Below, piece after piece: positions 5,967 to 10,467 of a stretch of DNA of 10,467 bases; within the stretch, counting starts at the first letter, position 1; the number at the start of each line of letters is the position of its first letter. Origin of the DNA: X23 sp050251575 (GTDB lineage: Bacteria > Bacillota > Clostridia > SK-Y3); NCBI GenBank assembly GCA_050251575.1, contig JBFWMP010000099.1:1-10467 (forward strand), read 5' to 3'. The position numbers and the translations under genes were made by a program. Under the pieces are notes generated by a model. It was given only the letters and a program-made list of their open reading frames with translations. It searched no databases and had not been told where the DNA came from.

Positions 5967-7571
5967 TTGAAACTCCAGTATAAGATTACTTTATTTATGA
6001 TGATTATATTGATAAGCGTTATTGGGGGCGTAGGATTTTTCACTTATAAACAGGTTGAAAGAACCATCGAAACGCAGATGGGTAATAATGCAATGGACTT
6101 AGCAGTTACAGTTGCAGCAATGGATATTATTCAAGAGACACTGGCGACAACAAAAGATTATAAAATTATCCAGAATACGATAGAAAGCTTTAAGCATAAG
6201 ACCCGGTTCCAGTACATTATTGTGATGGATATGGAGGGGATTAAATATTCTTATCCCATTGAATATGATTTAGGGAAAAAGTATATCAGTGGTGGTGAAG
6301 AAAGAGTTCTTACTAATGGAGAGGCATATGTCTCTAAGGATAAGAATGTTCTAATTTCAGCGATAAGAGCATTTGTGCCTGTCTATTATCAGGGAAGACA
6401 GGTAGGCGCGGTTCTTGTGGGCTTACTCAACAATAAGGTATATGAAGAAATAGGAACACATATTTTTTATATTGAAATTACTTTAGTTATAGGTTTGTTA
6501 ATTGGTGTAATCAGCGCGGCTGTTCTTTCTTTTATGATTAAGCGCACAATTTTCGGCTTAGAGCCAAAAGAAATTGCACTGCTTCTAGGACAAAGGGATA
6601 ATATTTTACAGAGTTTACAGAATGGTATTTTAGCAATGGATGAAAAAGGTAATGTAATTTTGTTTAATAAAACAGCGGAAGAAATTTTTGATTTTAAGAT
6701 AGATGATATCGGCAAAAAAGAATTAAATATTCATTCTAATTATACAAATTCTATCAGGGAAGTGTTGGAAAGCAAACAGTCGGAGTATAATCAAGAAATT
6801 AAGATAAGTTATGGGAAAACGCTGCTTTGCAGTCACACCTTATTAAGGAACCATAAGGATGATATTATTGGGGTGGTATCAAGCTTTCAAGACTTAACAG
6901 AGGTTAAGCAAATGGCAGAAGAATTAACAGGGATAAAACGTATAACTTCGGCTTTGAGGGCGCAAAATCATGAATTTATGAATAAGCTGCACACCATATC
7001 AGGACTCATACAACTAGAGGAATATGGTAAGGCAATTAAATACATCTCCGATGTATCCAATCAAAGGCAAGAAATTTTGGAAATACTCAATTACAAGATA
7101 AAGGATGCACATATTGCCGGTATACTTCTGGCAAAATATAATAAGGCATCAGAAGCAAAGATTGATTTAGTGATTGACTCTACTTCAAATATAACAGAGT
7201 TGCCTGAAAGCATCACTGTAGATGAAATATGTTCTGTAATAGGTAATTTGATTGAAAATGCCATAGATGAACTGGTTAAATATGAAAATGGAAAAATAGT
7301 TGTAAAATTGATTTCTGATGAGATTGGTCTTAAAATAACTATTGAAGACAATGGACCTGGGATTAGAGAAGAAATACAGAAAGAAATTTTTAACAAAGGG
7401 TTCACAACCAAAGAGCAGAGCAGAGGCTATGGTCTTAACATTGTAAAGCGAATTATAGATAATGCAGGAGGGTCTATCAAACTAACGGTAGTTAATGGGA
7501 CAACATGGGATATTTTTATTCCATTAGAAGGAGGGGATGACATTGATACAGGTGTTGATTGTAGAAGATGA
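5967..7571 (+). CDS. CitA/DcuS-type membrane sensor histidine kinase
   Basis: This 534-residue sensor kinase resembles the citrate/C4-dicarboxylate group. TM1 spans about 7-26 and an extracytoplasmic single Cache-type domain about 30-165. TM2 spans about 167-190, a PAS domain about 208-310, and a kinase core follows. H335 in RAQNHEFMNKLH is the phospho-acceptor. ATP-binding motifs are the N box (N427, N431), DNGPGI (461-466), GFTTK (478-482) and GYGL (487-490). The Cache segment aligns with DcuS around GIKYSYP (91-97) and SAIRAFVPVY (131-140). The DcuS ligand residues R107 and H110 correspond here to K93 and Y96, F120 to Y106, while R147 is kept as R134, so the ligand may differ. Translation starts at TTG, seven bases after AGGGGTGG (5952-5959). 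The gene overlaps the response regulator and follows the FMN lipoprotein by 16 bases, so the three are likely co-transcribed. Confidence 0.93.
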   Translation: MKLQYKITLFMMIILISVIGGVGFFTYKQVERTIETQMGNNAMDLAVTVAAMDIIQETLATTKDYKIIQNTIESFKHKTRFQYIIVMDMEGIKYSYPIEYDLGKKYISGGEERVLTNGEAYVSKDKNVLISAIRAFVPVYYQGRQVGAVLVGLLNNKVYEEIGTHIFYIEITLVIGLLIGVISAAVLSFMIKRTIFGLEPKEIALLLGQRDNILQSLQNGILAMDEKGNVILFNKTAEEIFDFKIDDIGKKELNIHSNYTNSIREVLESKQSEYNQEIKISYGKTLLCSHTLLRNHKDDIIGVVSSFQDLTEVKQMAEELTGIKRITSALRAQNHEFMNKLHTISGLIQLEEYGKAIKYISDVSNQRQEILEILNYKIKDAHIAGILLAKYNKASEAKIDLVIDSTSNITELPESITVDEICSVIGNLIENAIDELVKYENGKIVVKLISDEIGLKITIEDNGPGIREEIQKEIFNKGFTTKEQSRGYGLNIVKRIIDNAGGSIKLTVVNGTTWDIFIPLEGGDDIDTGVDCRR

Positions 7572-8232
7572 CCCAATGGTAAGAGAGATTAACGAGAGGT
7601 TCTTGAAAAAAGTAGAGGAATATAGTGTTTATGCGAGTGTGAATTCTATTGAGAAGGCGAAAGAAGTGATTATTAAAAAGAAGCCGGAGCTAATATTATT
7701 AGATATTTTTTTCCCGCAGGGCAGAGGTATTGATTTGCTTAAGTGGATTCGTGCAGAAAACATCCATTGTGATATTATTTTAATTACAGCAGATAAAAAT
7801 ATGAAAACCGTTGAGGAAGCTTTTCGATATGGTGTAGTAGATTATTTGATTAAGCCTTTTACTTTTGAAAGGTTTAAAGAAGCACTTCTTCAGTACAAGG
7901 CAAGAAAAAACAGCCTTCACAATTTTGAAAGTGCTGAGCAGGATATTATAGACAAGTATATCTTGAATGAAAAAAAGACCATGGGAGAAGATGAGGGAAT
8001 CAAAGATACTAAGGGGTTTAGTCCGCATACTTATAAAAAGATTCTCGATACTATTCATGATATGGCGGGAGAAACTTTTACAGCTTACCAAATTGCTAAA
8101 AAGGTGGGACTATCCAGAATTACTGCCAGAAGATATTTGGATCATCTCGAAAGGGAGCAGAAGGTTGTTGTGGAGCCGGAGTATGGGAATGTAGGACGAC
8201 CGAAGAATAAGTATAAATTAAAAGATGAATAA
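7543..8232 (+). CDS. CitB/DcuR-type response regulator
   Basis: This 229-residue partner of the upstream kinase has a receiver domain at residues 1 to about 118, with acidic pair E8/D9/D10 (VEDD), phospho-acceptor D54 (LLDIFFP), T82 and K104 (LIKPF). A linker is followed by a C-terminal winged helix-turn-helix, roughly 160-227, with the recognition region AYQIAKKVGLSRITARRYL (181-199). This arrangement is that of CitB, DcuR and MalR rather than OmpR or NarL. I prefer the TTG at 7543: AAGGAGG (7528-7534) is eight bases from it, but only two from the ATG at 7537. The resulting N-terminus MIQVLIVEDDP also fits the family. The gene overlaps the kinase gene by 29 bases in another frame, so translation is probably coupled. 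The likely target is the symporter gene directly downstream, although this is inferred from position. Confidence 0.93.
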   Translation: MIQVLIVEDDPMVREINERFLKKVEEYSVYASVNSIEKAKEVIIKKKPELILLDIFFPQGRGIDLLKWIRAENIHCDIILITADKNMKTVEEAFRYGVVDYLIKPFTFERFKEALLQYKARKNSLHNFESAEQDIIDKYILNEKKTMGEDEGIKDTKGFSPHTYKKILDTIHDMAGETFTAYQIAKKVGLSRITARRYLDHLEREQKVVVEPEYGNVGRPKNKYKLKDE

Positions 8233-8268
8233 ATTATTTTTATATAAAACCTTTAATTTTATATTGTA

Positions 8269-8297
8269 TTGATGGACCATTGTTGTTAAAATAATAA
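8269..8297 (+). promoter_or_regulatory. Weak candidate promoter of the symporter gene
   Basis: TTGATG (8269-8274), 17 bases, TAATAA (8292-8297). Upstream, the octamer TTTTATAT occurs at 8238-8245 and 8257-8264, 19 bp apart on the same strand. This could be a tandem response-regulator site, but the region is so AT-rich that chance is a fair alternative. No terminator separates the response regulator from this gene, so read-through is also expected. Confidence 0.3.
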
Positions 8298-8321
8298 AAA
8301 TGATAAAGGGGAGATGGTTTA

Positions 8322-9689
8322 ATGGAAGTGGTAGGAGACGTTATTTCTGTAGTGAATGGGATTATTTGGGGATGGCCGTTGATTATTTTACTTTTCGGCA
8401 CGCACTTATTTTTAACATTTAGACTTGGATTCATACAAAAACATATAGGGAAAGGAATTAAGCTCTCTATTACAAAAGATGAGAAATCTGATGGAGATGT
8501 AAGTCAGTTCAGTTCACTGGCAACTGCACTAGCTGCTACAATTGGTACAGGAAACATCGTAGGAGTAGCAACAGCAGTTGCGGTAGGCGGGCCCGGTGCA
8601 GTTTTGTGGACATGGCTTACGGGCGTGTTCGGTATTTCTACGAAGTATGCGGAAGCTCTTCTTGCAGTTAAATACAGAGTAAAAACTTCTGACGGCACTA
8701 TGGCTGGTGGACCAATGTATGTGTTGGAATATGGGTTGAAGAAAAAATGGCTTGGAGTATTGTTTGCAGCTTTTACAGCTATTGCTGCATTGGGTATTGG
8801 GAATATGAATCAAGCGAATTCTATTTCAGACATGGCTTTAAAGACCTTTAATATTCCGACTTGGGCAACCGGTTTGATAATGTCGGTGTTAACTGCAGTA
8901 GTAATTATTGGAGGTATTAAAAGTATTGCAAAGGTTTGCAATATATTAGTACCTTTTATGGCGATATTTTATTTTTTAGGATGTTTAGTCATTCTTGTGA
9001 TGGGGTATAAGACTTTAGGTGATACGGTCATGCTTATCTTAAAATCTGCATTTAGCGGTCAAGCGGCTGTGGGTGGTTTTGTGGGTGCAGGTATCAGAGA
9101 AGCAATGAGATACGGAATTGCACGAGGATTATTTTCAAATGAATCCGGTCTTGGCAGTGCTCCTATCGTAGCAGCAGCAGCGAGAACTAAAAATCCTGTG
9201 TCACAGGCGTTGGTATCAGCCACGGGTACTTTTTGGGATACTGTTATTGTTTGTGCAATGACGGGATTAGTACTGGTTAACTCAGGTGCATGGCAAAAAG
9301 GCTTGGAAGGGGCGGCACTTACCAATGCGGCATTTTCTGTTTTGCCTGTAATTGGTCCGATGATATTAACCATTGGTCTTTTTACATTTGTATTTTCGAC
9401 TATACTTGGTTGGTCCTATTATGCTGAAAAAGCAATTGAGTATTTATTTGGAAAAAAGGCAATTATGCCTTATAGATGTATATTTATTATTGTAGTTTTC
9501 ATCGGATCAGTTTCTTCCCTTAAGATTGTCTGGGATTTTTCTGACATTACCAATGGACTGATGGCAATTCCAAATCTTATATCACTACTGATGTTAAGTG
9601 GCGTCATTGTACAAGAGACAAGAAAGTACTTGTGGGAAGATAATCTTGACGAAGTTTCAACAGATGAAGCGATTATTATCAACAAATAA
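8322..9689 (+). CDS. AGCS-family sodium:alanine/glycine symporter
   Basis: This 455-residue integral membrane transporter has the normal length for the alanine or glycine:cation symporter family, which imports small neutral amino acids with Na+. Diagnostic stretches are LATALAATIGTGNIVGVATA (66-85), the family signature around TMAGGPMYVLEYGL (126-139), GIGNMNQANS (158-167), and ARGLFSNESGLGSAPI (267-282). About ten to eleven hydrophobic segments alternate with short loops, and the C-terminal tail (about 435-455) is acidic and cytoplasmic in family members. The ATG follows AAGGGGAG (8306-8313) by eight bases. The gene is 89 bases downstream of the response regulator and in the same direction, so the two-component system probably governs its expression. 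The exact amino acid cannot be read from the sequence; alanine, glycine or glutamine are all known for the family. Confidence 0.95.
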   Translation: MEVVGDVISVVNGIIWGWPLIILLFGTHLFLTFRLGFIQKHIGKGIKLSITKDEKSDGDVSQFSSLATALAATIGTGNIVGVATAVAVGGPGAVLWTWLTGVFGISTKYAEALLAVKYRVKTSDGTMAGGPMYVLEYGLKKKWLGVLFAAFTAIAALGIGNMNQANSISDMALKTFNIPTWATGLIMSVLTAVVIIGGIKSIAKVCNILVPFMAIFYFLGCLVILVMGYKTLGDTVMLILKSAFSGQAAVGGFVGAGIREAMRYGIARGLFSNESGLGSAPIVAAAARTKNPVSQALVSATGTFWDTVIVCAMTGLVLVNSGAWQKGLEGAALTNAAFSVLPVIGPMILTIGLFTFVFSTILGWSYYAEKAIEYLFGKKAIMPYRCIFIIVVFIGSVSSLKIVWDFSDITNGLMAIPNLISLLMLSGVIVQETRKYLWEDNLDEVSTDEAIIINK

Positions 9690-9733
9690 GAAAACTTTGT
9701 TCATTGCAATAAACGAAAGCGTGGAGAAATAAG

Positions 9734-10467
9734 ATGAAGGAGAAGTTGAGGACATTTGCCCAGTCATTAGGTATAGAATATATCGGGATAGCACCTCCCG
9801 GTCCTTACCCGGAGATTGAGGAAAGATTAAGGCAAAGGATATCCAGTGGACAGTATACAGGGATGGAAGAGCAGGATACAAAAAAAAGAGTGGACCCTCA
9901 CCTTGCCATGGAAAATGTTGAATCAGTCATAGTATGCTTATTTCCGTATTTAACTGATGCTCCGAACGGTTCAAATATATCGAAATATACTTTTTTAGTA
10001 GACTACCATAAAGTTATTAAAAAAAAATTAGAACAGATTAGTATGTTTTTAGAAAGTCACATTATCGGATTTGAATATAAAGCTTTTGTTGATACCGGAC
10101 CGTTGGTTGAAAGATACCTGGCATATTTAGCTGGATTAGGATACTTCGGATTGAACAACCAATTGATTACAGAAAAATACGGCTCTTATGTTTTCATTGG
10201 ATATATCTTGACTAATCATTCTTTTGAGTTTGATAGACCTTTGGATAAAAAGTGCCTGCAATGTGGGGCATGTATACGTAACTGTCCCGGTGCAGCATTG
10301 ATGGAAGGGTATAATATGAATCCAACTTATTGTGCTTCCTATATTACACAAAAGAAGGAGCAGTTATCAGACACTGAGAAAGAAATCATAAAGAAAAGCA
10401 AGAAGGTATTTGGATGTGATATATGTCAAGAGGTTTGTCCACATAATAAAGCAGCTGAGAAAACCAA
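9734..10467 (+). CDS. queG: QueG-like epoxyqueuosine reductase, 3' end beyond the window
   Basis: These are the first 244 residues of an iron-sulfur, cobalamin-dependent reductase that makes queuosine from epoxyqueuosine in the tRNA wobble position. Visible features are LGIEYIGIA (12-20), the SKYTFLVDYHK block (83-93, where QueG proteins usually read ISRY..GRDYH), and the active-site stretch VDTGPLVER (119-127) with D120 as the expected catalytic Asp. Two 4Fe-4S ligand sets follow: C174, C177, C180, C184 with CP, then C200, C228, C231, C235 in FGCDICQEVCPHN. After AGLGYFG (133-139) it has LNN where most QueG proteins have KN, so this is a diverged member. The start follows GTGGAGAA by seven bases. 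It lies 44 bases after the symporter with no terminator between, so it may be co-transcribed, although no functional link is evident. The frame is open to the last base of the window; no stop is seen. Confidence 0.85.
   Translation, partial: MKEKLRTFAQSLGIEYIGIAPPGPYPEIEERLRQRISSGQYTGMEEQDTKKRVDPHLAMENVESVIVCLFPYLTDAPNGSNISKYTFLVDYHKVIKKKLEQISMFLESHIIGFEYKAFVDTGPLVERYLAYLAGLGYFGLNNQLITEKYGSYVFIGYILTNHSFEFDRPLDKKCLQCGACIRNCPGAALMEGYNMNPTYCASYITQKKEQLSDTEKEIIKKSKKVFGCDICQEVCPHNKAAEKT

Noticed and set aside
5561..6043. A 160-residue open frame on the minus strand
   Set aside because: It lies antisense to the FMN lipoprotein and kinase start, which have ribosome sites and clear domains. Its translation shows no recognisable domain and is biased as expected for an AT-rich shadow frame.
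9690..9733. TTGTTCATTG in the symporter-QueG gap as a third copy of the operator-like motif
   Set aside because: Only the left half matches and the right half is not complementary, so chance is the simpler explanation. It also does not form a convincing terminator.
1..10467. Mobile elements, CRISPR arrays, tRNA or rRNA genes
   Set aside because: I found no transposase, no regularly spaced direct repeats, no tRNA cloverleaf-like sequence, and no rRNA stretches on either strand.

Overview
The window looks like chromosomal DNA from a low-GC, spore-former-type Firmicute, most likely of class Clostridia. The evidence is the AT-rich base composition, strong purine-rich Shine-Dalgarno sites, TTG start codons, intrinsic terminators with long U tracts, and gene types typical of anaerobic clostridia. 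I cannot name the genus from sequence alone.

Left part (1-3330). A 44-residue Gly/Asn-rich single-pass membrane protein (75-209) converges on a minus-strand flavin oxidoreductase of the nitronate monooxygenase/FabK family (364-1311), and both share a bidirectional terminator (297-334). A divergent 376-nt gap holds a consensus sigma-A promoter and a leader of about 144 nt for a DEAD-box RNA helicase with a C-terminal DbpA-type RNA-binding domain (to 3268).

Middle part (3270-5500). A monocistronic gene encodes a type II NADH dehydrogenase fused to a DoxX-like membrane domain, with an Ala/Gln-rich heptad-like segment inserted into the membrane part. Its upstream region is unusually rich in symmetry: two matching 17-bp inverted repeats exactly 30 bp apart lie upstream of an extended -10 promoter, and a perfect 8-bp inverted repeat lies in the leader.

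Right part (5515-10467). A new, near-consensus promoter starts an apparent operon. It encodes a small FMN-binding lipoprotein (probable covalent flavin site at Thr95), a CitA/DcuS-type sensor kinase (TTG start), a CitB/DcuR-type response regulator (overlapping, probably TTG start), an AGCS-family sodium:alanine/glycine symporter (possibly with its own promoter) and, 44 nt further on, a QueG-like epoxyqueuosine reductase cut by the window end.

How the genes may work together (inference). The two-component system is placed to control the symporter. Its sensor lacks two of the carboxylate-binding residues known in DcuS, so it may sense something else, such as an amino acid. A surface flavoprotein lipoprotein directly upstream of the kinase, in the same transcription unit, is the most unusual arrangement in the window. 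Together with the NADH dehydrogenase next door it raises the possibility of a small redox or extracellular-electron-transfer module, but no complete pathway is present here.
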